This document shows positions 45,948 through 56,934 of a stretch of DNA of 64,000 nt, one piece after another (the first letter of the stretch is position 1; the number at the start of each line of letters is the position of its first letter). This DNA comes from CAVXFB01 sp963760935. Its GTDB lineage: Bacteria > Planctomycetota > Planctomycetia > Pirellulales > Thermoguttaceae. The position numbers and the translations under genes are program-made. The notes under the pieces were generated by a model. That model saw only the letters and a list, made by a program, of their open reading frames with translations. It had not been told where the DNA came from and did not search any database. Location: NCBI GenBank assembly GCA_963760935.1, contig CAVXFB010000008.1, forward strand, positions 1,116,001 to 1,180,000. Reading direction: 5' to 3'.

Positions 45948-47855
45948 TCATTTTCCCTTCACGGTAACGACGGGTATATCGAGTCCGTGGCGCACGGCGC
46001 CGATCGTGGCCCCGTAGATCAGGTCGAGCAGTCCGCGGTGACCGTGGCCGCCAAGGACCATCAGGTCAATGCCCTTTTGTTTCGTAATGTTGACGATTTC
46101 GGTCGAGGCGTCGCCGTAGCCCAAGACCGTTGCTACGGCCGGGACGCCTTGACCTTTGAGTTCTTGGCGCAGACGCTCAGCCAGCGAATCGAGATACGCC
46201 TCATCGTCGCGGCTTTCCAGATCGCCGGTTTGGGCGCCATACCAGGTACCGCCGACGCCATCGACGACGTGGATCAGCACCAGTTCGGCTCGGTGGTTGA
46301 TAGCCAGGGCCACGGCCTCGGCGAGCATGCCGGCATCGGTCGGCAGGACATCCAAGGCCACGCCGACTCGATGGAATCGCCGCTTCGATCGGGCGGCGTT
46401 CGCGGCCACTTCGTCGGCCGAGACCAGCGCTTCCTCGCGGCCGCGCTTTTCACGGCGAAACGTCATCCACAGCAGCAGTCCCGTCAAGCTGATCGCGACC
46501 GGCACACAGACTATTCCGACCAGCCATCCCCACGTTCCGGCCGCGACGATCCATTCGCGCACTTGCTCATAGACGAGCATGGCGTTTAGCACCATGATCA
46601 CCACGGCCACCGCCCAGGCAAGCCACTGCACCCACCAGCGATTGACAAACGGGCCCATCTTCTGCTTACTGCCGGTGAACCGCACCAGCGGCACCACGGC
46701 GAACGACAGTTGCAGGCTAAGCACCACTTGGCTGAGGATCAAGAGCCGGTAGACCCCCTTCTCGCCCGCCGCCAGAATCACCACCACGGCCGGGACGATC
46801 GCCAGCAGGCGGGTCGTAAGCCGTCGCAACCAGGGACGGATGCGGAAGCGCAGAAAGCCTTCCATCGTGATCTGCCCGGCCAGCGTGCCGGTGATCGTCG
46901 AGCTCTGGCCGGCGCACAGCAGCGCCAACGCGAATGCGTAGGGGGCCAGCCACGAGCCCAAGAGCCTGTCGAGCATGGCTGGCGCTTCCTGAATTTCGTC
47001 GACCACGATGCCGTTGGCGTGAAACGTGGCAGCCGCCACGACCAGAATGGCCGCATTGACGAAGAACGCAGCGTTCATGGCGATGGCCGAGTCGACCAAG
47101 TTATAGTGGCAGGCCTCGGCAACCGCTTTGCGGCTGCGGGTGACGTCGCGGCTCTGGACCAACGCCGAGTGCAGGTAGAGATTGTGCGGCATCACGGTCG
47201 CTCCGATGATGCCGATGGCAATATATAGTCTCTGGCCGCTGAGGACATGTGGTACGAAGCCCATCGCGATTCCGGTTGGCGATGGCTGGCTCAAGAATAT
47301 CTCGATGAGAAAGCAGGCCCCGATTGTGCTCACCAGCATGAGGATAAATGCTTCGAGCTTGCGGATGCCGAAGTGCTGGATCACCAGCAACAGCAGCACG
47401 TCGGCTCCCGTAATCAGCACGCCCCATAGAACGGGAAGGCCGAATAGCAGGTTTAGCCCGATGGCCGAGCCGAGCACTTCGGCCAGGTCGCAGGCGGCGA
47501 TGGCGATCTCGCACAGCACGAACAAGATGTAGTTGACGCCGGCCGGGTAGTCATCGTGGCAGGCCTGGGCCAGATCGCGGCCGGTTACCAGTCCGAGCCG
47601 GGCACTGAGCGTCTGTAGCAGCACGGCCATGGCGTTGCTCATCAGCAACACCCACAGAAGCTCGTAGCCGAACTGCGACCCGCCCTGGATGTCGGTGGCC
47701 CAATTGCCGGGGTCCATGTATCCGACCGAGACGAGATAGGCGGGACCGGCGAAGGCGAACAGCCGACGCCACCACCTGCTGGCAGGGATCGATACCGATC
47801 GGTGGACGTCTTCCAACGATCGCTTCGTGTGCCAGTCGTCGGATGGAGCAGTCAT
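45948..47855 (-). CDS. Nramp-type metal transporter fused to a universal stress domain
   Basis: The ~635-residue protein has an N-terminal Nramp core of about eleven helices and a C-terminal UspA-like domain. Nramp signatures are YMDPGNWATD (helix 1, the metal-binding Asp/Asn) and MPHNLYLHSALVQSR (helix 6 region). After ~475 residues and a charged linker the USP fold begins with VGVALDVLPTD and ends in LMVLGGHGHRGLLDLIYG, the nucleotide-binding tail. Nramp proteins move Mn2+/Fe2+ with protons. The fused USP may regulate transport. The start at 47855 follows family alignment; the upstream extension is not hydrophobic. Confidence 0.88.
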   Translation of the reverse strand: MTAPSDDWHTKRSLEDVHRSVSIPASRWWRRLFAFAGPAYLVSVGYMDPGNWATDIQGGSQFGYELLWVLLMSNAMAVLLQTLSARLGLVTGRDLAQACHDDYPAGVNYILFVLCEIAIAACDLAEVLGSAIGLNLLFGLPVLWGVLITGADVLLLLVIQHFGIRKLEAFILMLVSTIGACFLIEIFLSQPSPTGIAMGFVPHVLSGQRLYIAIGIIGATVMPHNLYLHSALVQSRDVTRSRKAVAEACHYNLVDSAIAMNAAFFVNAAILVVAAATFHANGIVVDEIQEAPAMLDRLLGSWLAPYAFALALLCAGQSSTITGTLAGQITMEGFLRFRIRPWLRRLTTRLLAIVPAVVVILAAGEKGVYRLLILSQVVLSLQLSFAVVPLVRFTGSKQKMGPFVNRWWVQWLAWAVAVVIMVLNAMLVYEQVREWIVAAGTWGWLVGIVCVPVAISLTGLLLWMTFRREKRGREEALVSADEVAANAARSKRRFHRVGVALDVLPTDAGMLAEAVALAINHRAELVLIHVVDGVGGTWYGAQTGDLESRDDEAYLDSLAERLRQELKGQGVPAVATVLGYGDASTEIVNITKQKGIDLMVLGGHGHRGLLDLIYGATIGAVRHGLDIPVVTVKGK

Positions 47856-48431
47856 AGGGCATCCTGGGCCGCAGTTTTTTGAAAGCGGCCGAATTATAGG
47901 AATAATTGCCGGACTCGGACAGGGCAGGATCATGGGCCGGCTGCAATGGGTTGGCTCAGCGGACCAAAGCTTCGCGGTCGACGTACAGACCGGACCCAAG
48001 ATTGGCGCGTCTCACCTAGGGAAACTGGCCAATACATTCTCATTGCCGAATTGTCCGATGCGAGAACAGCAGTGCGCAACGCCCGCGATTTTCGGCCGAA
48101 ATCGAGCAGGCAGGGCTTCATTCGCCGCTATGCGGCCCTGCACGGCTGGGCATCAGCCTTTTCGGGCCTATTCTGCCGAAATTTTTTATGCCATCTCTTG
48201 ACCGGCCCGCGCGGCATGCGAAAATGGGTCGAATGAACCCAGCCGGGTCATCCTTGCAGGGCCGGGTCCCGGTGTAAACAAATTCGAGCGACGATTTGCG
48301 GCACCCCCTGAGCCGAATGTCTTGCTCGACGATATACGAATTTTTGCCTGGACGGACGTTGTAGCACCCGCTCGACAGCGAAGTTATCTGGCGTGGGCGG
48401 CGAGTGGCAAACCAGGGCGGAGGGAGGAGCG
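47856..48431. other. Intergenic region without a recognised gene
   Basis: This 576-bp gap separates two divergent genes (Nramp-USP and the HhH/HTH protein) and should carry both promoters. Short open frames occur but none shows a protein family pattern. I see no repeat or RNA motif. Confidence 0.4.
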
Positions 48432-49568
48432 ATGGGACTTGGCAAGACAGTCTCTGTCGAAGAGTTACAGATTATTAGCCGCTTTGAAGCACTGCGGCAA
48501 ATGCTTCATTCGGATAGTTACACCGAACATCTCGACCGACCGTTGGCATATTGGGCGCTGCCGACGGACCGCCGCCTGCCGCTGGCCTTCTTGGGACGCA
48601 CGTTGCGCGATCTGTTAACGACGCCGTTTGCCGACCTGTCGGCCACGCCGGGCATCGGACGAAGGAAGATCGCGTCTTTCGTGCAGTTGCTCGCGCGGGC
48701 CGCGAACACCGATCCTAGTGAACTGCCCGCGGAATTCCTCAATGGGCATGCCAACGGGGAGACGCCGTCGACCGTCGAGCAGCAGGTCGCCGATCCCTTC
48801 GATCCGACCAACATCACCGAGGTTACGTGGGCGCAGTGGCGGGCAAGCGTTGTCCGCCATGGCCTTGGCGGCGAAACGCTCGGCCGCTTCGCGCCCAGTC
48901 TACAGAATATGACGCGCGTCATCTGGACGACACCGTTGGACGCATACACCAACTGCACACTGGCCGAGATGCGCTCAATGCGCACCCACGGCGAAAAACG
49001 CATCCGCGCCGTCTTGGAAGTATTTCACGCGGTCCATGCCATCGTTGCCGGTATGGGCACGCAGGAGCATCTTCTGGTCCGCATCGTTCCGCGGCTAATC
49101 GATAAAGTGGAGCAGTGGATCGGCCGTACTTTGCAACGGCCGGGCATTCCCAGCGAGCAAGAAATTCGCGACAACTTCGTGGAGCCGCTGCTGGGACAGG
49201 TTCGGATCGATGCTACCCAACAGATTGCCGCCTTGGCCGCGACTCGACTAGGCGTCGGCGGACCGATCACCAGTGTGCGGCAAGCCGCTCGGACCATGGG
49301 TCTGACTCGCGCCCGGGTCTATCAGTTGCTCAACGAAATCAACGACATCATGATGGTTCGCTGGCCAATCGGCCGGCATCAATCGCACGAGCTGCGCGAA
49401 CGATTCCAGGCAGACGTCATGGAGCAATCGGCATCGCCCGACTTGCGGCAGTTCTACGCCGCCGTCGAGCTTTTCTATCCGGGCAGCCGCCGCGGCGCAG
49501 CCGGGCCGTTGGAGCAATTAGTGGCCGACGTCGTCGAGCGCGAGGACGAATTGCTCGAAGTGTCGTGA
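48432..49568 (+). CDS. Helix-hairpin-helix and sigma-region-4-like HTH protein
   Basis: The 378-residue protein has two HhH-type segments: LSATPGIGRRKIASFVQLL (~73-91) and MRTHGEKRIRAVLEVFHAV (~180-198). A C-terminal helix-turn-helix, SVRQAARTMGLTRARVYQLL (~285-305), resembles region 4.2 of sigma factors. The middle has no known enzymatic motif. HhH modules bind DNA non-specifically, and the paired motif also recalls the alpha-CTD of RNA polymerase. I infer a DNA-binding regulator; the family looks planctomycete-restricted but this was not tested. It is divergent from the Nramp gene. Confidence 0.65.
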   Translation: MGLGKTVSVEELQIISRFEALRQMLHSDSYTEHLDRPLAYWALPTDRRLPLAFLGRTLRDLLTTPFADLSATPGIGRRKIASFVQLLARAANTDPSELPAEFLNGHANGETPSTVEQQVADPFDPTNITEVTWAQWRASVVRHGLGGETLGRFAPSLQNMTRVIWTTPLDAYTNCTLAEMRSMRTHGEKRIRAVLEVFHAVHAIVAGMGTQEHLLVRIVPRLIDKVEQWIGRTLQRPGIPSEQEIRDNFVEPLLGQVRIDATQQIAALAATRLGVGGPITSVRQAARTMGLTRARVYQLLNEINDIMMVRWPIGRHQSHELRERFQADVMEQSASPDLRQFYAAVELFYPGSRRGAAGPLEQLVADVVEREDELLEVS

Positions 49569-49579
49569 CCCGAGGCGAC

Positions 49580-50529
49580 TTATGCCGCACGGGCAGACCG
49601 CCGCTTATCAATGTTTGCGGCAGGCACGCGGGATGCGGTGGAAGGCAATATCTCTTCGCTTGGGACGGATGCGTCGGCAATTGTCCGACGCGCTGGGAGC
49701 GATGCGGCGACGACGGCGCAGGCACGTCCGAACAACTGGACAACCATCGACGGTCGCCAAACGCTGACGACCAACTGTCCGGCGATCATTGCCACATGTG
49801 CGGCCAACGAAAAAATCCAGCCGCGACTTGATGCCCAGCGCCAAAACAGCCGTTCGGCATAGTAGCCCTGCCGAAAGGCCCAGGGGCGCGAGATCGTCGC
49901 GACATCGACCCGGACTTCGCAGCACGGTTCCAGGACGCAGTGGAAGCCGGCCTCCATCAGGGCCATCGCCAAATCGGCGCTAGCCAGTACATGATCGGCC
50001 GACGCAGAGAGTCCGCCGACGGCTTCGATGGCCGACTTGCGATAGAAGGCGGCCAACGTATCCGGTCCGCAAAAGTTGCGCTGGAGCGTCTTGCGGTTGT
50101 CGGCCGTATTCTGCCCGCCAATCCTCCAGGCCGTGCCTTCCAGGCGGTATCCGACGCCGGCCGAGATGATTGTGTTTGGATCGTCGCGACCGATCAGAAC
50201 GGCGCCGACCGCGGCAATGTCGAGATGGCAAAAATGGCGCAGCGGAGCGGTCGTCCAGCCGGCGTCAACTTCGACGCCGCAGGCCAGCACATGGACTACC
50301 GGGCGCGGCTGGCCGCGATGCCGACGTTCAGGCAGTCGACCAGACGGCTGCCGCGGCGAGCTTCGACGAAGCGTACCTCGTCGCTTAGCTCGTACGGGTC
50401 GTCGTACGGCCGATTGTGCACGACGAGAATCTCGCAGTCGTCCGGCCGGTTCTGCAGAACGGAGACCAGCGTATCGTCCAGATGCCGTGGGTCCCCCACG
50501 ACGGGAATTACGATCGACAACCGAGGCAC
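49580..50529 (-). CDS. Family 2 glycosyltransferase, one frame break
   Basis: The ~316-residue GT-A fold enzyme starts LSIVIPVVGDPRHLDDTLVSVL, the GT2 opening, and includes CEILVVHN as the second strand and VDCLNVGIAASRA as the nucleotide-proximal helix. The frame then moves -1 near 50295 into VVHVLACGVEVDAGW, with the expected acidic metal-binding pattern at the start of this segment. A membrane helix at the C-terminal end (RGWIFSLAAHVAMIAGQL) suggests anchoring. The acceptor is unknown. It is convergent with the HhH protein and followed by the HPr-like gene on the same strand. Confidence 0.8.
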
Positions 50530-50734
50530 GGCAAAGCTTCCTGATCCTGAGGTCCCATGTAGTTATTTCGGGTTTTGCCGGATAGGAAGTTGATTGAATC
50601 AGCCCTTTTCCCCCAGCTTCCCGCAATGGGGGGAACGGTTGACTGTCCGACAGGCATGGCTGGACTGTCGAAATACGTCGATCACCAGCATCGGGCCGAT
50701 CGCAGAGGCACGCTGGGCGTGAGCCGCCGTCCCC

Positions 50735-51034
50735 CTACGGTTCGCCGAGGAGGCCGAAGCGGTTGGCGAACAACTCCGCCAATTGGTTCAAAATCTCTTC
50801 GGCATCGGGCCCGGTCGCCGAGAGGGTTAGCTCGGTGCCTTGTGTTGCCCCAAGGCTGAGAAGTTGTAGCATGTCACCGGCGTTGACGATCTGCCGCGGC
50901 GTGCTGATTTCAACTTTGGACTTCGAGCCGCGGACGGCTTGGAAGACGGCCAGACTTGGGCGCGCGTGCAGGCCCGCCGGGTTCAAGACCGTCACTTTGC
51001 GAGTTGCGTTGTTCACCACTTCTTCCATTGCCAT
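50735..51034 (-). CDS. HPr-family phosphocarrier with Asp at the regulatory serine position
   Basis: The protein has 99 residues. NPAGLHARP (His23) is the phosphorylated His site of HPr, and the helix and strand order is normal. At the position of the regulatory Ser46 the sequence reads AGDMLQLLSLG, so Asp replaces Ser, mimicking a permanently phosphorylated serine. It overlaps the last codons of the CorA gene by ~20 bp, so they are co-translated. No PTS EI gene is nearby. A regulatory rather than sugar-transport role is likely. Confidence 0.85.
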   Translation of the reverse strand: MAMEEVVNNATRKVTVLNPAGLHARPSLAVFQAVRGSKSKVEISTPRQIVNAGDMLQLLSLGATQGTELTLSATGPDAEEILNQLAELFANRFGLLGEP

Positions 51035-51921
51035 ACAAGCCGGACCAATGCTACGGAGGCAAATGCGAGGACCAGGATCATCCAGAAGGACATAGGATGA
51101 TCGCGGCCGGGGAATGGCACGTTCATCGAGAAAATGCTTACGACGAGCGTCGGCAACATGATGGCGATGGTAATGATAGTGAGCGTCTTCATCAGCCAGT
51201 TGAGATTGTTGCTGACGATCGACACGCGGGCGTCCATCATGCTTGCGAGAATGTTCGAGTAGATTTCCGCCTGCTCATAGCACTGGCTGTTCTCGATCAT
51301 CATGTCATCGATGAACTCGATGTTTTCGGCGGTGAGTCCGAGCTTGGGTGCACTGAGCTTGAGGCGTTCGATCAGCTTGCCGTTCGAGTTGATGGCGTTG
51401 AGATAGTAGACCAGGCTCTTTTCCAGGCTGAACAGATTCAGCAGATACTTGTTCTGCATCGAGGTGTTGATCTGCTCTTCCAAGGCATCGGAGACGGCGT
51501 TAATAACCTTGAGGTGTTCGATGAAGTGGGAGATCGCGCTGTAGAGGATCTTCAGGGTGAGGTCTTGAAGCGATGAGACCTTGGCGAAGTGCTTGCCTTG
51601 GAACAGCGACACTTCTTCGGAGAGCACAATGACCAGCCGATCGGTGAAGAGGAACAGGCCGGCCGACGCCACTCGGAACACGAATCTGTCGTCGCTCGAA
51701 TAGTTGTGAGGCCGCTTGGAGATAATGGCCACATGGTCGGGCTCGAACTCCAGGCGGGCCAGCTCGTCGGGATCGAGCGACGAGGCCAACGTGTGTTCGT
51801 CAAGTCTCAACACGTCGACCAGATGCCTACGCTCGCTTTCGTCGGGATTGACATATATGTACACATTGCCGCCGTCGTTGGCGACTAGTTTTCCGTCGTT
51901 GAGTTTCATCCGCCGCAACAT
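51013..51921 (-). CDS. CorA-family divalent cation transporter
   Basis: The ~302-residue protein has a soluble alpha/beta N-terminal domain and two helices at the C-terminus. The pore motif after the first helix is SMNVPFPG, replacing the classical GMN with SMN, followed by a second helix ending in LVWQWKKW. SLDPDELARLEFEPDHVAI and the DDRFVFRVASAG segments fit the funnel. Such proteins move Mg2+ (or Co2+/Zn2+). The start is taken as MLRRMKLNDG at 51921. It is part of a minus-strand group with the HPr gene. Confidence 0.85.
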   Translation of the reverse strand: MLRRMKLNDGKLVANDGGNVYIYVNPDESERRHLVDVLRLDEHTLASSLDPDELARLEFEPDHVAIISKRPHNYSSDDRFVFRVASAGLFLFTDRLVIVLSEEVSLFQGKHFAKVSSLQDLTLKILYSAISHFIEHLKVINAVSDALEEQINTSMQNKYLLNLFSLEKSLVYYLNAINSNGKLIERLKLSAPKLGLTAENIEFIDDMMIENSQCYEQAEIYSNILASMMDARVSIVSNNLNWLMKTLTIITIAIMLPTLVVSIFSMNVPFPGRDHPMSFWMILVLAFASVALVRLVWQWKKW

Positions 51922-52054
51922 GTCGCTACTCTCGTTTTTCGGATGCTTACCGTGCTCGAAACTTGCCTGACAGTGGTTCGGTCGGGGAGACCGGCCACAA
52001 CGGGACGCTTGGCGACGCCCTTCGTTGCTGAGGGCGTGCCACACGAAGACCGGG

Positions 52055-53608
52055 TTACGCGACTTTCCTCGAGGCGATCGAAACCACGGGTGTGTCGCGA
52101 ACGCTGCCGTATTTCTCGGCGATTTTTCGCAGCAGCGCGTTACGATAAGGGAACCAGATGCAGTGGGGAATGATTTCGATGCGGCCGGTTTCCACGTCTT
52201 CATAGGGCATGCCGACCTTGCAGTTCTTGAGACGTTCGGAATCGATCGAATGCTGCTCCTCGAACGGGAGCACGGCCACGCGCAGATAGGTGACCGGCGA
52301 GGGAAGGCCGGTGCGGTGCTTGGTACGATGGCGTTTCCAGAGGCTCCAGGCGGTGCGGATCATGCCCGGCAACAGATGGCGACCGAAGACGCGCTGCATG
52401 TCGATGGTGCGCAGCAACCAGGGAACCAGGGCGCCGAGGCACAGCAGTTTACCGTGCCACCGCTGCAAGGTCTTTTTGGGGTCGAGCCGCGCGAGCTTTG
52501 GTTCGACGCGCCGCACGAGATCGGCAAACTCGTTGGCTGCCTGTTGGAGCGGCTTGTTCAGATAGTGATTGATGCCGCGATAGCCTTCGTTGCCAGGGAT
52601 CAGGAAGGTGATCGACTCGCAGTTCGGGTGTACGCCGGCGAAGAACAGGAAGCCGGAAGTGGGACGATCGCGGAAGAAGGGACGCATGACCTTGAGCCAA
52701 TGGCTCATGCCGGCGGGTATGAATTCGACGCCGCCGCCGGGCACACCGGCCTGCACCATCTTTTCGACGTCTTCGGCCGTGGTGTGTTCGCTCACCTCGA
52801 AGACGCCGGGCTGCCAGTTTTCATAGAGAGGGATGATTCCCAGATCGGAGACCATCGCGCGGTTTTCGTAGCAGAACTGAATCAGATCGCCAATATATTG
52901 ATCGTTGATGCCCAAGGCGGCGCAGGCGATGATGGTATGCTTGCGGCGGCTATATTTTTTTAGATTTTCGAAGGCCTGCATCTTTCGGTCGAAGACGCGT
53001 CCGTTGTTGCGCAAGCGGGCGTAGATATCTCGGTGGCGGCCGTCGAAGCTCAGCCGCATGCCGACGCCTGCCTCGCACAGCTTGCGGCAGTAGTCCTCGT
53101 CGGCCAGTCGCAGGCCGTTGGTCGTGATCTGCGTTTCGACGCCATGTTTCCGCCCGATGTCGATGATCTCGAACATATCGTCGCGGACGGTCGGCTCGCC
53201 GCCGAACAGGTTCACGACCGGCCGGGGGCGCATTTTGGCGACTGCGGTAAATACCTTCTCGAAGTATTCCAGGGGCGGATTGAACTCGAAGCCCATCTCG
53301 CGCAGCGAAAACCCGCAAATGGGGCAATCCATATTGCAATGGTTGGTGACGTCCATGAAGAGCATGGCCGGCGCGTGGTTGGTGCGGCAGCGGTCGCAGT
53401 TGATTGCGCAAGGCGTCGGCCGATCGATCGCTTCCGGCCATAAGTCACGCTTGGTCTGCCAAGCGGAGGCGTCGGTGCTGACCATCGATTCGGTCATGCC
53501 GCAGTCGGGGCAAGTCTTGCGAAACCAGACCTGACCATCGGGGAAACGATACTCGGCCGGAACCCTCGCGCCGCATTTCGTGCACAGCCCCGTGCTTTGC
53601 CTGGACAT
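52055..53608 (-). CDS. Radical SAM protein resembling tetraether-lipid-synthase relatives (COG1964-like)
   Basis: The 517-residue protein has an N-terminal Cys-rich zinc-ribbon-like region (CTKCGARVP, KTCPDCGMTE, NCDRC) and a radical SAM site CNMDCPIC (CX3CX2C) after FMDVTNH. Further along it has FGGEPTVRDD, a GGEP SAM motif. The domain order with the N-terminal Cys pairs resembles the COG1964 group, which includes archaeal tetraether lipid synthase. I infer a possible role in membrane-lipid modification. Substrate assignment needs a profile search. The C-terminal third is unassigned. Confidence 0.75.
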   Translation of the reverse strand: MSRQSTGLCTKCGARVPAEYRFPDGQVWFRKTCPDCGMTESMVSTDASAWQTKRDLWPEAIDRPTPCAINCDRCRTNHAPAMLFMDVTNHCNMDCPICGFSLREMGFEFNPPLEYFEKVFTAVAKMRPRPVVNLFGGEPTVRDDMFEIIDIGRKHGVETQITTNGLRLADEDYCRKLCEAGVGMRLSFDGRHRDIYARLRNNGRVFDRKMQAFENLKKYSRRKHTIIACAALGINDQYIGDLIQFCYENRAMVSDLGIIPLYENWQPGVFEVSEHTTAEDVEKMVQAGVPGGGVEFIPAGMSHWLKVMRPFFRDRPTSGFLFFAGVHPNCESITFLIPGNEGYRGINHYLNKPLQQAANEFADLVRRVEPKLARLDPKKTLQRWHGKLLCLGALVPWLLRTIDMQRVFGRHLLPGMIRTAWSLWKRHRTKHRTGLPSPVTYLRVAVLPFEEQHSIDSERLKNCKVGMPYEDVETGRIEIIPHCIWFPYRNALLRKIAEKYGSVRDTPVVSIASRKVA

Positions 53609-53709
53609 GGAAGGAACTCCTCACATTAGCCAGTAACCAGCCAGTAACCCCCCAGACAGACGCCGCCAAGGGTATCGAACAGGCTGGAATCAGGCAAGAG
53701 CAATCGGCG

Positions 53710-55515
<1,806 letters not shown>

Positions 55516-56098
55516 GAGTGTGGACCCCTAGAGAACTATAGGCCCCGATTGGGGCCGACGCATTCGGTGGGACGTGCTGCTGCTGGCGGTCGTGCGGATT
55601 GTATTGGCTGCCGAAGTGCGATGAGTTAAGAACAGACGTCCCGGACGGCCTTCCATTATGAGTGCCCCAGCCGGGGTCAGGACCGCGCCAAGTTTGGAGT
55701 GGCGAGCGCTCGACGGTGCGGCCGTGCCGGTGGCCGCCAAACCTGCGTCAAACCCTCGCTCGACGTCAAAGGACAGGCGGAACTCGGCGACTAGCGCAAA
55801 GCGCCAGCCGCGTGCAGCATCACACCGCGGGCAGTGTCCAGCATAGGAAAAGTCAGTCTCGCGGAAATCACGGCCTATCGCAAGCCAACACGCAGATGCC
55901 CTTGCGGCAAGGCACTTTCAGCAGCAAGGCTGCATAGGGGGATCGTCTTGCTAGCGGTGCATTCGCGCAAGACTACGCACAGAGCGCTTGCCTGATATTG
56001 TCGCCGTATAAGATGAGTGACGGTCGCAGGTTACCGGTTCGTGGGTTTGCTCGCACCCTGAACTGGAAACGTAGAAATTTTTTGCCAGGAGGCAGGGC
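55516..56098. other. Intergenic region containing a degenerate copy of the glnA 3' end
   Basis: The 583-bp gap has no intact gene. A repeat unit at 55658-55795 is similar to 56935-57090 (see the repeat entry). The AGGAGG at 56086-56091 belongs to the downstream PEP-CTERM gene. Otherwise I see no recognisable feature. Confidence 0.45.
55658..55790. repeat. Dispersed repeat copy A, with glnA-tail-like sequence
   Basis: The first ~50 bases (AGTGCCCCAGCCGGGGTCAG, then GACCGCGCCAAGTTTG) match copy B at 56936-56990 at about four bases in five. The similarity resumes at the far end, where the minus strand reads EFRLSFDVE, similar to the glnA C-terminus EFCLYYDI. This suggests an old duplication including the last codons of a glutamine-synthetase-like gene. 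Confidence 0.5.
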
Positions 56099-56749
56099 AT
56101 GGGACAGTCAGTTACAAAACGACCAATTCTTGGGTGTATGGTAGTGGCGGTAGTATTCGCCAGCTCGGCCGCTTTGGTGTGGGCAGATGACATTTATCCG
56201 CCTCCATGGCAGAGGGGCGGACCAAGAACAACCTACCAGGGTTGGACTTTCTCGACCGACGCTAACCCCACAGCGCCGGACGAACAGGTCCTCAACCCGT
56301 ATGGAGTTCCGTTGGCAACGATTGTCGGTGGGGCTTGGTCGCAATTCGAGGATAATCACGTGGGCGTCTGGAGCCTGCTCACTACCGACTCTTTCATCGA
56401 CGTGCCGATCCCCAACGCTCCGGATCATCCAGATTGGAATAAGTCGGTGTGGACGCAGCTAACTTGGGCGCCAGAACCGCTTGGGACGAGTGGAGCTCCA
56501 AGCATCTTTGTGGACGGCATAGAATCGCAGCTAGTCGAAACCATTCCGTTGCATGACAGTTGGCTCCAGTCGACATGGCTGACTACACTGCCATATAACC
56601 CGGAACTTGAGACTTTGCATATCACAGGTTTAGTTGACGTGGGTGAGATTGTGGTGGACACCCGGTGCATTCCGGAGCCCTCGACCCTTGTGCTGTTGAC
56701 GATGAGTGTCTTCGGCATTGCGGCTTTCGTCTGGCGGCGGCGAAGCTGA
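56099..56749 (+). CDS. PEP-CTERM anchored exported protein
   Basis: The 216-residue protein has a signal peptide (hydrophobic 9-28, ending near WADD) and a C-terminal PEP-CTERM signal: PEPST, then a hydrophobic helix and a WRRRS tail. It should be processed by an exosortase-type system and displayed at the cell surface. The middle is rich in Trp, Asp and Pro and has no known domain. The start at 56099 follows AGGAGG with 7-bp spacing. The gene stands alone, with a terminator hairpin behind it. Confidence 0.88.
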   Translation: MGQSVTKRPILGCMVVAVVFASSAALVWADDIYPPPWQRGGPRTTYQGWTFSTDANPTAPDEQVLNPYGVPLATIVGGAWSQFEDNHVGVWSLLTTDSFIDVPIPNAPDHPDWNKSVWTQLTWAPEPLGTSGAPSIFVDGIESQLVETIPLHDSWLQSTWLTTLPYNPELETLHITGLVDVGEIVVDTRCIPEPSTLVLLTMSVFGIAAFVWRRRS

Positions 56750-56772
56750 GCATCACCCGAAACCTGAATTTC

Positions 56773-56809
56773 AAAAAGCCCTGTCGGCACGTTTCGGCAG
56801 GGCCCTTTC
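56773..56809. terminator. Bidirectional terminator hairpin
   Basis: GCCCTGTCGG (56778-56787) pairs with CGGCAGGGC (56795-56803), with a short loop. It is flanked by AAAAA on the left and CCTTTC on the right. It ends the PEP-CTERM transcript; read on the minus strand, the T5 tract would end a transcript coming from glnA. Confidence 0.7.
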
Positions 56810-56934
56810 ATGCGCTATAGCGTGAATACGCGACGTTGGCCGAACGGTACACAGGTCTTGAGCCCAACGCGGCAAAGTTCTCGGAGAGATAATCCATCGC
56901 TCAAGAAAAAGGCCTGGCCCGGATGGGCTGCTCG

